DNA of 64,000 bases from JBBEAM01 sp040882845 (GCA_040882845.1 JBBEAM010000007.1:434001-498000); one strand, 5' to 3'. Counted from the stretch's first letter, positions 15,541-24,792 are shown. The notes: generated from the sequence alone by a model not told the origin. Numbers and translations are program-made.

Positions 15541-16647
15541 ATGGCGAATTCGGTGGTTCACTTGGCGAATCGGAACAACGGAGACAAGGACAAGGCGCTC
15601 GACGCGGCGCTGTCGCAGATCGAACGGGCCTTCGGCAAGGGCTCGGTGATGCGCATGGGGCAGCGCGATGTCATGGAGATCGAAAGCATCTCGACCGGCT
15701 CGCTCGGATTGGACATCGCCCTCGGCATCGGCGGTCTGCCGCGCGGACGGGTGGTCGAGATCTACGGGCCGGAAAGCTCCGGCAAAACCACTCTGGCCCT
15801 GCATGTCGTCGCCGAGGCGCAGAAGCTGGGAGGTACCTGCGCCTTCATCGATGCCGAGCACGCCCTCGATCCCTCCTACTCCAAGAAACTCGGAGTCGAC
15901 GTCGAGCAGCTGCTGATCTCGCAGCCCGATGCCGGCGAGCAGGCGCTGGAGATCGCCGATACCCTGGTGCGCTCCGGGGCCATCGATGTCCTGGTGGTCG
16001 ATTCGGTCGCCGCTTTGGTGCCCCGCGCCGAGCTCGAAGGGGAGATGGGCGACTCCCTGCCGGGCCTGCAGGCGCGTCTGATGAGTCAGGCGCTGCGTAA
16101 GCTGACCTCCTCGATCGCGCGGTCTCACACCCTGGTGATCTTCATCAACCAGATCCGCATGAAAATCGGGGTGATGTTCGGCAATCCGGAGACCACCAGC
16201 GGCGGCAACGCGCTGAAGTTCTACGCCTCGGTGCGGCTCGACATCCGCCGCATCGGCTCGATCAAGGACCGCGACGAGCTGGTCGGCAACCAGACCCGGG
16301 TGCGCGTGGTCAAGAACAAGGTTGCGCCGCCGTTCCGCACCGTCGAGTTCGACATCATGTATGGCGAGGGGATCTCCAAGCGTGGAGAGCTGCTCGATCT
16401 CGGCGTTCAGGCCAATATCGTCGAGAAGTCAGGGGCCTGGTTCTCCTATGACGGCCAGCGCATCGGCCAGGGCCGGGAAAACGCCAAGACCTTCCTCAAG
16501 GAAAACCCGAAGATCGCCGCGGCGATCGAGCAGGCAGTGCGCGCCAATGCCGGCCTGGTGGCCGAAGCGATGCTGGATAGCGGCACCGAATCGGAAGCCG
16601 ACGACGACGCTGGGGAGGGCGGCGAAGAAGCGGCGACCGGCTCGTAA
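15541..16647 (+). CDS. recA: Recombinase RecA
   Basis: A 368-residue RecA: DNA-dependent ATPase for strand exchange and co-protease for LexA. Walker A is GPESSGKTT and Walker B is VLVVDSVAALVPRAE. The L1 loop region GEMGDSLPGLQARLMSQALR and L2 region GNPETTSGGNALKFYAS are intact. The C-terminus is acidic (EADDDAGEGGEEA), as usual. A strong ribosome site AAGGAGG precedes the ATG. It is followed by its own terminator and lies near alaS, an arrangement seen across alphaproteobacteria. Confidence 0.98.
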   Translation: MANSVVHLANRNNGDKDKALDAALSQIERAFGKGSVMRMGQRDVMEIESISTGSLGLDIALGIGGLPRGRVVEIYGPESSGKTTLALHVVAEAQKLGGTCAFIDAEHALDPSYSKKLGVDVEQLLISQPDAGEQALEIADTLVRSGAIDVLVVDSVAALVPRAELEGEMGDSLPGLQARLMSQALRKLTSSIARSHTLVIFINQIRMKIGVMFGNPETTSGGNALKFYASVRLDIRRIGSIKDRDELVGNQTRVRVVKNKVAPPFRTVEFDIMYGEGISKRGELLDLGVQANIVEKSGAWFSYDGQRIGQGRENAKTFLKENPKIAAAIEQAVRANAGLVAEAMLDSGTESEADDDAGEGGEEAATGS

Positions 16648-16720
16648 GCAAGAGCCTGATCGGATTGCAGGGAAACTCCGTAGTCCGATGCTGCTCTAGC
16701 TACGCTGAGGCTGAACACGA

Positions 16721-16761
16721 AACGGCCGCCGGTCCGAAGTGGACGGGCGGCCGTTTTTGTT
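16721..16761 (+). terminator. Rho-independent terminator of recA
   Basis: The stem AACGGCCGCC / GGCGGCCGTT (16721-16730, 16746-16755) has a smaller GTCC/GGAC stem inside its loop and runs into TTTTTGTT. It is 73 bp after the recA stop. Confidence 0.88.
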
Positions 16762-16771
16762 GGCGGGATTG

Positions 16772-16793
16772 AGCGCCCCAAGCTTGGGGCGCT
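16772..16793 (-). terminator. 22-bp perfect palindrome after the IalB-family gene
   Basis: AGCGCCCCAAG and its exact mirror form a 22-bp perfect palindrome 14 bp beyond the stop of the minus-strand gene. It can form a strong hairpin but has no T tract on either strand, so termination would be imperfect. It may instead protect the mRNA end. Confidence 0.45.
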
Positions 16794-16806
16794 GCTGCTA
16801 GCGGGG

Positions 16807-17421
16807 CTAACCCATCACCTGGTTGAGGGCGGCGGTAAAGCCGAGCAGGGAGATCGGCACGCCGACCCGTTCGCGTTGGCCTTGCTGGTCATAGACGTGG
16901 AAGACCACGGTCATCGTGGTGCCGGCCTTCAGCTGGTTCAGGAACGCCGTGTCGAGCAGCAGTTCGACCCGGCAGCCATCGGGGGTGCAGCGCTCGATCG
17001 GCACCGCCTGGGCCTCGCCTTCGTCGATTCTGACGAAGACGCCGGGCGGCAGCGAAATGCCGAGCGGCAGAACGATCAGCAACCCGGGGCTGTCGTTGTT
17101 GGGCAGCTTGCCGACGGCGGTGTGCAGCACGACCTTGTCGGTTTCCTGGCTGACATGCTGCTGGAACATCTCGCAGGCCTCGGGCGCCTGCTCGTTCGCC
17201 TTGCCGCAGCGCAGCGTCCAGTCATCGAACTTCTTGCCGTTATTGGGCGTCGGCGTCAGCTCGGTCTGCGGCGTGGCGCTGGTCTGGGCGAGCGCTGCCG
17301 GCGGGGCGTTGAAGGCGCCGGCAGCAAGCAGAACCGCTAAGGCAAAAGCTGGAAAGGAACGCGCCGTACGGGCGAAAAGCGGCCGGGCGGCGGTTCGGGA
17401 CTCTGTCATTTCTTCGATCAT
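16807..17421 (-). CDS. Invasion-associated locus B (IalB) family protein
   Basis: A 204-residue exported protein. The N-terminus has an extended signal peptide (basic to about residue 22, hydrophobic core, cut near ALA-QT at 45). The mature part has the IalB fold marks: FDDWTLRCGKAN, CEMFQQ, LPLGISLPPGVFVRID and a Cys pair in ERCTPDGCRVEL. IalB proteins are periplasmic and widespread in alphaproteobacteria. The name comes from Bartonella and does not imply virulence here. A shorter start at MTESRTAARP is possible. It is convergent with recA and divergent from alaS. Confidence 0.88.
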   Translation of the reverse strand: MIEEMTESRTAARPLFARTARSFPAFALAVLLAAGAFNAPPAALAQTSATPQTELTPTPNNGKKFDDWTLRCGKANEQAPEACEMFQQHVSQETDKVVLHTAVGKLPNNDSPGLLIVLPLGISLPPGVFVRIDEGEAQAVPIERCTPDGCRVELLLDTAFLNQLKAGTTMTVVFHVYDQQGQRERVGVPISLLGFTAALNQVMG

Positions 17422-17577
17422 GGCGCGCTACTCTAATCAGCCGTTCCGGCGATTCCAAGCCCAGCTAGAGCCCTTAAATGAGAAAGTTTGCCTGCCGTCG
17501 CTCCACTGGACAGCCCAAGGTGGGGGGGCTACAACCGCGAAGCGTGCGGCCCTTGGGGTAATGGCCCTTGGACTTGC

Positions 17578-17594
17578 TTTGGAATATCTCCAAA
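17578..17594 (+). promoter_or_regulatory. Inverted repeat in the alaS leader
   Basis: TTTGGA-ATATC-TCCAAA is a 6-bp perfect inverted repeat 34 bp before the alaS start. E. coli AlaRS represses its own gene by binding a palindrome at the promoter, which makes this worth noting, but the match is short. The rest of the 207-bp gap holds no gene. Confidence 0.3.
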
Positions 17595-17628
17595 TCTATC
17601 TCCAGGATGCTGAAAGTAGAGAGTTTTT

Positions 17629-20289
17629 ATGACTACGACCAATGACATCCGTAGCCAGTTTCTGGACTACTTCGCCGGCCAGGGCCATGAGGTCGTTTCC
17701 TCCTCGCCGCTGGTGCCGCGCAACGATCCGACTCTGCTCTTCACCAACGCCGGGATGGTCCAATTCAAGAACGTCTTTACCGGCGCCGAGACGCGGCCCT
17801 ATGCGCGCGCGGTGACCTCGCAGAAATGCGTGCGCGCCGGGGGCAAGCACAACGATCTGGAGAACGTCGGCTACACCGCCCGCCACCACACCTTCTTCGA
17901 GATGCTCGGCAACTTTTCCTTTGGCGATTACTTCAAGGACGCCGCCATCGAGCTGGCCTGGAACCTGATCACCAAGGAATACGGCCTGCCGGCCGACAAG
18001 CTGCTGGCGACGGTCTATGCCGAGGACGATCAGGCCTTCGAGCTGTGGAAGAAGATCGCCGGGCTGCCGGAGGAGCGGATCATCCGCATCGCCACTTCGG
18101 ACAACTTCTGGGCGATGGGCGACACCGGCCCCTGCGGCCCCTGTTCCGAGATCTTTTTCGATCACGGGGAGGAGATCCCCGGCGGCCCGCCAGGGAGCCC
18201 CGATGAGGATGGAGACCGCTTCATCGAGATCTGGAACCTGGTGTTCATGCAATACGAACAGGTGACGCCAGAGCAGCGGGTCGAGCTGCCGCGCCCCTCG
18301 ATCGACACTGGCATGGGCCTGGAGCGCATCGCCGCGGTCCTGCAGGGCAAGCACGACAACTACGACATCGATCTGATGCGCCGGTTGATCGAGGCCTCGG
18401 CCGAGGCCTCCGGAGTCGCGCCCGACGGCGCCCAGGCCGTCAGCCACCGGGTGATCGCCGATCATCTGCGCGCCTCCTCCTTCCTGATCGCCGATGGCGT
18501 GCTGCCGGCCAACGACGGGCGCGGCTACGTGCTGCGCCGGATCATGCGCCGCGCCATGCGGCATGCGCATATGCTCGGCTGTCAGGATCCCTTGATCTGG
18601 CGTCTGGTCCCGGCGCTGGTCCGCGAAATGGGGCAGGCCTTTCCGGAACTGCAGCGCGCCGAGGCGCTGATCACCGAAACCCTGAAGCTGGAGGAAAGCC
18701 GCTTCAAGGAGACGCTCGGCCGAGGGCTGAAGCTGCTGGAGGAAGAGACCGGCAAGCTCGGCGAGGGCGCCACCCTGCCAGGCGAGGTCGCCTTCAAGTT
18801 GTACGACACCTTCGGCTTTCCGCTGGATCTGACCCAGGACATCCTGCGCGGCCAGGGTCGCGCCGTCGACCAGCAGGGTTTCGACGTCGCCATGGAGCGC
18901 CAGCGGGCCGCCGCGCGCAAGGCCTGGACCGGGTCCGGCGAGGCGGCCACCGATGCCGTCTGGTTCGAACTGCGCGACGCATACGGACCAACCGAATTCC
19001 TCGGTTACGACAGCGAGGTCGCCGAGGGCGTGGTGACGGCCATCGTTGGCGCCGATGGCAAGCCGCGCGACTCCGCCAAGGCTGGGGAGGAGATCTCGCT
19101 GCTGCTCAACCAGACGCCCTTCTACGCTGAAAGCGGCGGCCAGCAGGGCGACGCCGGCGTGCTGATCGGCGATGGCGGGATCGAGATTTCCGTTTCCGAC
19201 ACCCAGAAGCGTCTCGGCGATCTGCACGTGCATGTCGGCAGGATCGAACACGGCACGGTTAAACAGGGCGATGTCTTGGAGGCACGGATCGACGTGGAGC
19301 GCCGGGATGCCCTGCGCGCCAATCACTCCGCAACCCACCTGCTGCACGAGGCGCTGCGCCGCCGGCTCGGCGAGCATGTCACCCAGAAGGGGTCGCTGGT
19401 GGCACCCGACCGGCTGCGCTTCGACATCAGCCAGCCCAAGCCGCTCAGTCCCGAGGATATCCGCTCCGTGGAGGTTATGGTCAATGAGCGCATCCGCAAC
19501 AACGCGGAGGTGGTGACCCGCTTGATGACTCCCGACGAGGCGATGGCGGCTGGCGCCCTGGCTCTGTTCGGCGAAAAATACGGCGACGAGGTGCGGGTGC
19601 TCTCGATGGGCGGAAAGGATGCCGCGAAGGGGGAGGGCAAGTACTTCTCCACCGAACTGTGCGGGGGCACGCATGTGCGGCGCAGCGGCGACATCGGCTT
19701 CTTCAAGATCGTCGGCGAGTCCGCCCTGGCCGCCGGCGTGCGCCGGATCGAGGCGCTGACCGGCCGGACCGCGCTCGACTATGTGGAAGCGCAAGAAGAA
19801 ACCCTGCGGAGCGCCGCGAGGCTGCTCAAAACATCCCCCGCCGAGCTTTCCACGCGGCTCGAACAGGTGATCGAGGACCGCCGCCGCCTGGAACGCGAAC
19901 TCGCCGACACGCGCAAGAAGCTGGCGGCTGGCGGCAGCGGCGATGCGGGCGCCCAGACCAAGGAAATCGCCGGCATCAAGCTCGCCAGCAGGCTGCTGCA
20001 GGACGTGCCGCCGCGCGACCTGAAACCCTTGGCCGACGAACTCAAGGCGAAGATCGGCTCCGGCGTCGTGGTGCTGGTCGCCAACAACGAGGGCAAGGGC
20101 TCGATCGTGGTGGCCGTAACGCAGGACCTGACAGACCGTCTCTCCGCGGTCGATCTGGTGCGCGCCGGCTCGGAAGCTCTGGGCGGTAAAGGCGGCGGCG
20201 GCCGGCCCGACATGGCGCAGGCCGGCGGTCCCGATGGCGCAGGCGGCGGCAAGGCGCTGGCGGCGATCGAGGCCGCTCTGGCCGGCTGA
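17629..20289 (+). CDS. alaS: Alanyl-tRNA synthetase
   Basis: An 886-residue class II synthetase that charges tRNA-Ala. The N-terminal catalytic core starts IRSQFLDYFAGQGHEVVSSS and holds GDTGPCGPCSEIFFDHG. The editing domain has the zinc motif HSATHLLHEAL and CGGTHVRRSGDIG that clears mischarged Ser and Gly. The C-terminal Ala domain (VVLVANNEGKGSIVVAVTQ) ends in a Gly-rich tail, GGKGGGGRPDMAQAGGPDGA. Length is normal. The ribosome site (AGAGAG) is weak. Convergent with the cyclophilin genes. Confidence 0.98.
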   Translation: MTTTNDIRSQFLDYFAGQGHEVVSSSPLVPRNDPTLLFTNAGMVQFKNVFTGAETRPYARAVTSQKCVRAGGKHNDLENVGYTARHHTFFEMLGNFSFGDYFKDAAIELAWNLITKEYGLPADKLLATVYAEDDQAFELWKKIAGLPEERIIRIATSDNFWAMGDTGPCGPCSEIFFDHGEEIPGGPPGSPDEDGDRFIEIWNLVFMQYEQVTPEQRVELPRPSIDTGMGLERIAAVLQGKHDNYDIDLMRRLIEASAEASGVAPDGAQAVSHRVIADHLRASSFLIADGVLPANDGRGYVLRRIMRRAMRHAHMLGCQDPLIWRLVPALVREMGQAFPELQRAEALITETLKLEESRFKETLGRGLKLLEEETGKLGEGATLPGEVAFKLYDTFGFPLDLTQDILRGQGRAVDQQGFDVAMERQRAAARKAWTGSGEAATDAVWFELRDAYGPTEFLGYDSEVAEGVVTAIVGADGKPRDSAKAGEEISLLLNQTPFYAESGGQQGDAGVLIGDGGIEISVSDTQKRLGDLHVHVGRIEHGTVKQGDVLEARIDVERRDALRANHSATHLLHEALRRRLGEHVTQKGSLVAPDRLRFDISQPKPLSPEDIRSVEVMVNERIRNNAEVVTRLMTPDEAMAAGALALFGEKYGDEVRVLSMGGKDAAKGEGKYFSTELCGGTHVRRSGDIGFFKIVGESALAAGVRRIEALTGRTALDYVEAQEETLRSAARLLKTSPAELSTRLEQVIEDRRRLERELADTRKKLAAGGSGDAGAQTKEIAGIKLASRLLQDVPPRDLKPLADELKAKIGSGVVVLVANNEGKGSIVVAVTQDLTDRLSAVDLVRAGSEALGGKGGGGRPDMAQAGGPDGAGGGKALAAIEAALAG

Positions 20290-20332
20290 GCAGCCTGTCT
20301 CGCGGGCGGGCCCGCGGTGCGCCTATCTCGCT

Positions 20333-20818
20333 CTAGGCGTCCGCCTTTACCTTGAGGGATTTGATTGCGTCGGGATTTCGGACCGTGCCGCTGCGGTCTT
20401 CCGGCGGCGCCTTCTTGATCTTGTCGACCGCCTCCATGCCGCTGACCACTTCTCCCCAGACGGTGTACTGACCGTTGAGGAAGCTGGCGTCGCCGAAGCA
20501 GATGAACCACTGGGAATCGGCGCTGTTGGGATTCTGCGCCCGGGCAGCGCCGACGGTGCCGCGTCCGAAGTTGGCGTCGCTGAATTCCGCCTCGATGTTC
20601 TGGCCGGAGCCGCCGGTACCGGTGCCGGTGGGATCGCCGGTCTGGGCCATGAAGCCGTCGATCACCCGGTGGAAGACGATGCCGTCATAGAAGCCCTCGC
20701 GGGTCAGTTCCTTGACCCGGGCGACGTGCTTCGGGGCGAGGTCGGGACGCAGGGCGATTTCCACTGTGCCGTGTTCGAGTTCCAGAACCAGGGTGTCTTC
20801 GTCTTGGCTGGCGGGCAT
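20333..20818 (-). CDS. Peptidyl-prolyl cis-trans isomerase (cyclophilin), cytoplasmic
   Basis: A 161-residue cyclophilin without a signal peptide. Active-site elements are FHRVIDGFMAQTGDPTGTGTGG (shown in parts: FHRVIDGFMAQTGDP and TGTGTGG), SQWFICFGD and GEVVSGMEAVDKI. The catalytic Arg lies in FHRV and the Gln in MAQTGDP. It speeds proline isomerisation during folding. It lies 30 bp downstream of a paralogue that has a signal peptide, so the pair serves cytoplasm and periplasm. Starts at an ATG at 20818 (MPASQDEDTLVLELEHG). Confidence 0.95.
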   Translation of the reverse strand: MPASQDEDTLVLELEHGTVEIALRPDLAPKHVARVKELTREGFYDGIVFHRVIDGFMAQTGDPTGTGTGGSGQNIEAEFSDANFGRGTVGAARAQNPNSADSQWFICFGDASFLNGQYTVWGEVVSGMEAVDKIKKAPPEDRSGTVRNPDAIKSLKVKADA

Positions 20819-20848
20819 GGGTGCTCCTTACTGGGTCGTTGTGGGAAG

Positions 20849-21436
20849 TCAGGGCTGGTCGGCCATGACCTTCAGGCTGAGGATCCTGTCGGGGTTGGAG
20901 ACTGCGCCGTTCTGGGCGCTGCTGCCCTTCTTGATCGCGTCGATGTGCTCCATGCCTTCTAGCACCCGGCCCCAGACCGTGTAGTTGCGGTCCAAGTTGG
21001 GGGCACGATCGAACATCACGAACCACTGGCTGTTGGCGCTGTCGGGGTCGGAGGTACGGGCCATGCCGACGGTGCCGCGCTCGAATGAGGCATTGGAGAA
21101 CTCGGCTTCGAGATCGGGCAGATCGGAGCCGCCGCTGCCGGTGCCGGTGGGATCGCCGGTCTGGGCCATGAAGCCGTCGATCACCCGGTGCCACACCACC
21201 CCGTCGTAGAAGCCCTGCCGAGCCAGGGTCTTGATCCGCTCGACATGATTGGGTGCGAGATCCGGCAGCAGCTTGATCAGCACCTCGCCGCTGTTGAGTT
21301 CCAGCACCAGTGTGTTCTCGGGATCGGACGCGCCTTGCGCCGAGGCCGTTACCGCGGACAGGCCCAGCCAGAGTGCGACGCCGAGCGCGGCGAAAGCCGG
21401 CAGGAGGCCGCGGCGAGCGAACAGGCGGCTCACCAT
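20849..21436 (-). CDS. Peptidyl-prolyl cis-trans isomerase (cyclophilin), exported
   Basis: A 195-residue cyclophilin with a signal peptide (MVSRLFARRGLLPAFAALG, hydrophobic core, cleavage near ASA-QG at 34). The catalytic region is WHRVIDGFMAQTGDP with SQWFVMFDRAP. Its ATG at 21436 overlaps the icd stop in ATGGTGA, so translation is probably coupled to icd. The frame is open further upstream inside icd, but the signal peptide fixes this start. It is likely the parent or sister of the downstream cytoplasmic copy. Confidence 0.93.
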   Translation of the reverse strand: MVSRLFARRGLLPAFAALGVALWLGLSAVTASAQGASDPENTLVLELNSGEVLIKLLPDLAPNHVERIKTLARQGFYDGVVWHRVIDGFMAQTGDPTGTGSGGSDLPDLEAEFSNASFERGTVGMARTSDPDSANSQWFVMFDRAPNLDRNYTVWGRVLEGMEHIDAIKKGSSAQNGAVSNPDRILSLKVMADQP

Positions 21437-22650
21437 TTCTGCATCCTGGCGTCGAGGTTCTGGTCGAGCTTGTCGAGGAACTCGTTGGTGCTCAGCCAGC
21501 TCTGGTCGGGGCTGATCAGCAGCGCCAGGTCCTTGGTCATGTCGCCACCCTCGACGGTTTCGATGCAGACGGTCTCCAGGGTCTCGGCGAACTTCGTCAC
21601 CTCGGGGGTGCCGTCGAACTCGCCGCGGTACTTGAGGCCGCGGGTCCAGGCGAAGATCGAGGCGATCGGATTGGTCGAGGTTTCCTTGCCCTGCTGATGC
21701 TGGCGGTAGTGACGGGTCACGGTGCCATGGGCGGCCTCGGCCTCGATGGTCTTGCCGTCCGGGGTCATCAGCACAGAGGTCATCAGGCCCAGCGAGCCGA
21801 AGCCCTGGGCCACGGTGTCCGACTGCACGTCGCCATCGTAGTTCTTGCAGGCCCAGACATAGCCGCCGTTCCACTTCATGGCGCAGGCCACCATGTCGTC
21901 GATCAGGCGGTGCTCGTAGGTGATCTTCTGCTTGGCGAAGGCCTCGGCGAACTCCGCCTCGAAAACCTCCTGGAAGAGATCCTTGAAGCGCCCGTCATAG
22001 GCCTTGAGGATGGTGTTCTTGGTCGACAGGTAGACCGGCCAGCCGCGTTGCAGGCCATAGTTCATGCAGGCCCGGGCAAAGCCGCGAATCGATTCGTCGT
22101 GGTTGTACATCGACATCGCGACGCCGGACTCCGGGAAGTCGTGAACCTCGTAGACGACCGGCTCGCCGCCGCCGGCCGGCTCGTAGACCATCTTCAGTTT
22201 GCCGGGACCGGGGATCAGGACGTCGGTGGCGCGGTACTGGTCGCCGAAGGCGTGACGGCCGATCACGATCGGCTCGGTCCAACCGGGAACCAGGCGCGGC
22301 ACGTTGCGGCAGATGATCGGCTCGCGGAACACCGTGCCGCCGAGAATGTTGCGGATCGTCCCGTTGGGCGAGCGCCACATCTTCTTCAGACCGAATTCCT
22401 CGACCCGCGCCTCGTCGGGCGTGATCGTGGCGCACTTGACGCCGACGCCGTACTGCTGGATCGCCTTGGCGGCATCCACGGTGATCTGGTCGTCGGTCTC
22501 GTCGCGTTTCTCGATCCCCAGGTCGTAGTACTTCAGATCGACCTCGAGGTAGGGGCGAATAAGCTTTTCCTTGATGAAGTCCCAGATGATCCGGGTCATC
22601 TCGTCCCCATCGAGTTCGACGATAGGGTTCTTGACTGTGATCTTTGGCAT
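21430..22650 (-). CDS. icd: NADP-dependent isocitrate dehydrogenase
   Basis: A 406-residue eukaryotic-type (subfamily II) isocitrate dehydrogenase that makes 2-oxoglutarate, CO2 and NADPH in the TCA cycle. Landmarks are ELDGDEMTRIIW at the N-terminus, the substrate-binding loop SPNGTIRNILGGTVFREP, the metal-binding NYDGDVQSDTVAQGFGSLGL and the NADP loop EAAHGTVTRHYR. The length matches the family. It starts with ATG at 22650. The 149-bp gap upstream to the LOG-family gene shows no gene. Confidence 0.97.
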   Translation of the reverse strand: MPKITVKNPIVELDGDEMTRIIWDFIKEKLIRPYLEVDLKYYDLGIEKRDETDDQITVDAAKAIQQYGVGVKCATITPDEARVEEFGLKKMWRSPNGTIRNILGGTVFREPIICRNVPRLVPGWTEPIVIGRHAFGDQYRATDVLIPGPGKLKMVYEPAGGGEPVVYEVHDFPESGVAMSMYNHDESIRGFARACMNYGLQRGWPVYLSTKNTILKAYDGRFKDLFQEVFEAEFAEAFAKQKITYEHRLIDDMVACAMKWNGGYVWACKNYDGDVQSDTVAQGFGSLGLMTSVLMTPDGKTIEAEAAHGTVTRHYRQHQQGKETSTNPIASIFAWTRGLKYRGEFDGTPEVTKFAETLETVCIETVEGGDMTKDLALLISPDQSWLSTNEFLDKLDQNLDARMQKW

Positions 22651-22799
22651 GTCTCGATCCGTGAAATCGGGTCGGAAAGGGCGCTGGAAAGCGGCTCAAG
22701 CCTTGCTGAAGGCAGGCTCCCCGGCGCGGGGTCGGCGGCACAATAGCATTGTTTTCCGGGGGTGCAAGACGGCCGACGGCGGCGGCTGCGGCAGTCGGT

Positions 22800-23384
22800 T
22801 CAGAAGCGCTCCGTGTCGCTTTCCCCTCGCTGCCCCGGCAGCGCCTCGAGCAGCGCGAAGAGGGCATCGACGCTGTCCGCGACATGCATCTGCCCGGCGT
22901 GTTCGGGCCGCACGAAGTTCTCGCGAACCTGATGGGCAATCAGGTCGAGCAGCGGCTGCCAGTAGCCGCCGTCGTTGAGCAGCACGATCGGCTTGTCGTG
23001 CAGGCCGAGCTGCCGCCAGGTCAGGATCTCGAAGGTCTCGTCGAGCGTACCCAGGCCGCCGGGCAGGATGGCGAAGGCGTCGGCGCGCTCGAACATCTCG
23101 CGCTTACGTTCATGCATCGACTCGACGACTACCAGCTCGGTCAGCCGGCCGTGCCCCAGCTCCTTGACTATGAGATGTTCCGGGATCACTCCGGTGACGC
23201 GCCCGCCCGCACTCAGGGCGGCATCTGCTACGGCGCCCATAAGGCCGACCTGCCCGCCGCCGTAGACGATCTCGACGCCGCGCTCGGCGGCGCTGCGGCC
23301 GAGCAGGGCCGCGGTGGCGTGATAGCGGGGATCGCAGCGTTGCGAGGAGGCGCAGTAAACGCAAAGCGCGCGCAGACGGGGCAT
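22800..23384 (-). CDS. LOG family protein (nucleoside 5'-monophosphate phosphoribohydrolase-like)
   Basis: A 194-residue Rossmann-like protein of the LOG/TIGR00730 family. The two signature motifs are VYGGGQVGLMGAVADAAL and LPGGLGTLDETFEILTW, the PGGxGTxxE nucleotide-binding loop. Some family members release free cytokinin bases from riboside monophosphates; bacterial members also act on AMP-like nucleotides. The substrate here is not predictable from sequence. It stands alone, on the same strand as icd and divergent from the LysM gene. Confidence 0.9.
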   Translation of the reverse strand: MPRLRALCVYCASSQRCDPRYHATAALLGRSAAERGVEIVYGGGQVGLMGAVADAALSAGGRVTGVIPEHLIVKELGHGRLTELVVVESMHERKREMFERADAFAILPGGLGTLDETFEILTWRQLGLHDKPIVLLNDGGYWQPLLDLIAHQVRENFVRPEHAGQMHVADSVDALFALLEALPGQRGESDTERF

Positions 23385-23532
23385 TGGGAGTTCCGGTCAA
23401 AGCGTGTGATGAGGCCAGCCTAAGGGATTCGTTCCGGCTCTCCTACCGTCGTTGCGCCGCAGGGAGCGCAAGTATAGGCTTGCGTACAGGGGGTTTCACT
23501 GGGATCTCCGCTGGGGGGAGGCTGGATTTCGC

Positions 23533-24792
23533 GTGCAACGTTCGTACCTCATATCCTTGATTGTCGGCGCCGTCGTCGTGGTCGGCGGCGCGATTCTCTA
23601 TTTCGCGCTGCAGACACCTGCGCCCGAGCAGGAAATCCAGGCGTCTTCGCCCGCCGACGCGACGCAAGAAGACAGCGGAGCTTCAGGCGCAGAGTCCATG
23701 GCGGAGAGCGCCGAGGCCGACAAGGAAAGCGCAACGGCGAACGGCAGCCAGGGGCAGGAGCCCAGCGCGGAGCCGGCTCCTACGGAATCCGCAACGAGCG
23801 CAAGCGCCACGGCGGAGGTGTCCGCCGGTTCGCAGGACGGCACGGAACGCGAAGCGGCGGGCGCACCGGCCTCCACGCAGACCGCGGCGACCTCACAGTC
23901 CAGCGGCGTTTCTACGCAGCAGGACGCGCCAGACGCCAACGCGCCGGTCAGCCCGAGCTTCGATGTGGTGAGAGTCGAACCGTCGGGCGACACCGTGATC
24001 GCCGGACGCGCCGCACCGGGCAGCAAGGTCACCGTGCTCGACAACGGCAAACCGTTGGGCAGCGTGACCGCCGACAGCAGGGGCGAGTGGGTTTTCCTGT
24101 CCGAAAAGCCTCTCGATCCGGGAAGCCGCGAGCTGAGCCTGGAATCTGAGGATTCCACTGGATTGAAAATTCCCTCCGAAGATGTCGTGGTGATGTCGGT
24201 TCCGGAGAAGAAGGCGGCCGAAAGCGGGACGGCGCAAGGCGAAACCGAACAGCAAGCGCCGGCCCTGGCCGTGCTGTCGCCGCGCACGGGCGGCGGCGGC
24301 AGCCAGATCCTGCAGGCGCCGCAGGGCGAGGGGATCGCGGAGGGCGAACTGGTTCTCGAAGCCGTGGACTATGGCGAGAACGGTGAGGTCACGATCAGCG
24401 GCCGCGCGGCGCCGGGCAGCACCCTCCGTCTCTATCTGGATAACGAGCTGCTTGGCGAAACCAAGCCGGACGATCGGGGGCGCTGGTCCTATCGGCTGGC
24501 CGAAAACCTTCCTCTCGGGGTTTATCAGCTGCGCGCCGATCAGGTGAACGAGCAGGGCGAGGTACTCGCCCGGGTGGAAACGCCCTTCTCGCGTGTCGAG
24601 TTCGCCCGCGCCGAGCTGCCGGCGGAGAAGTTCGTCATCGTGCAGCCCGGCAACAGCCTCTGGCGAATCGCCCGCGGGACCTTGGGCGAGGGCGTGCGCT
24701 ACTCCGTGATCTACCAGGCCAACCAGGATCAGATCCGCGATCCGGACCTGATCTATCCCGGCCAGATCTTCATGGTGCCACAGACCAACTGA
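23533..24792 (+). CDS. Membrane-anchored LysM protein with repeated Ig-like modules
   Basis: Residues 4-23 (SYLISLIVGAVVVVGGAILY) form a membrane anchor. About 120 residues of Ala, Ser, Glu and Thr-rich linker follow, then two related beta modules beginning VIAGRAAPGSKVTVLDNG and TISGRAAPGSTLRLYLDN. A C-terminal LysM (EKFVIVQPGNSLWRIARGTL, ending IYPGQIFMVPQ) binds peptidoglycan. The protein probably spans from inner membrane to cell wall. GTG at 23533 after GGGGGGAGG is preferred; an ATG at 23452 would add 27 charged residues before the anchor. The protein is 419 residues with the GTG start. It is convergent with the efflux operon. Confidence 0.88.
   Translation: MQRSYLISLIVGAVVVVGGAILYFALQTPAPEQEIQASSPADATQEDSGASGAESMAESAEADKESATANGSQGQEPSAEPAPTESATSASATAEVSAGSQDGTEREAAGAPASTQTAATSQSSGVSTQQDAPDANAPVSPSFDVVRVEPSGDTVIAGRAAPGSKVTVLDNGKPLGSVTADSRGEWVFLSEKPLDPGSRELSLESEDSTGLKIPSEDVVVMSVPEKKAAESGTAQGETEQQAPALAVLSPRTGGGGSQILQAPQGEGIAEGELVLEAVDYGENGEVTISGRAAPGSTLRLYLDNELLGETKPDDRGRWSYRLAENLPLGVYQLRADQVNEQGEVLARVETPFSRVEFARAELPAEKFVIVQPGNSLWRIARGTLGEGVRYSVIYQANQDQIRDPDLIYPGQIFMVPQTN

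Noticed and set aside
20301..20316. GC-rich hairpin between alaS and the cyclophilin gene as a terminator
   Set aside because: Stem of 7 bp with a 2-base loop and no T tract on either strand.
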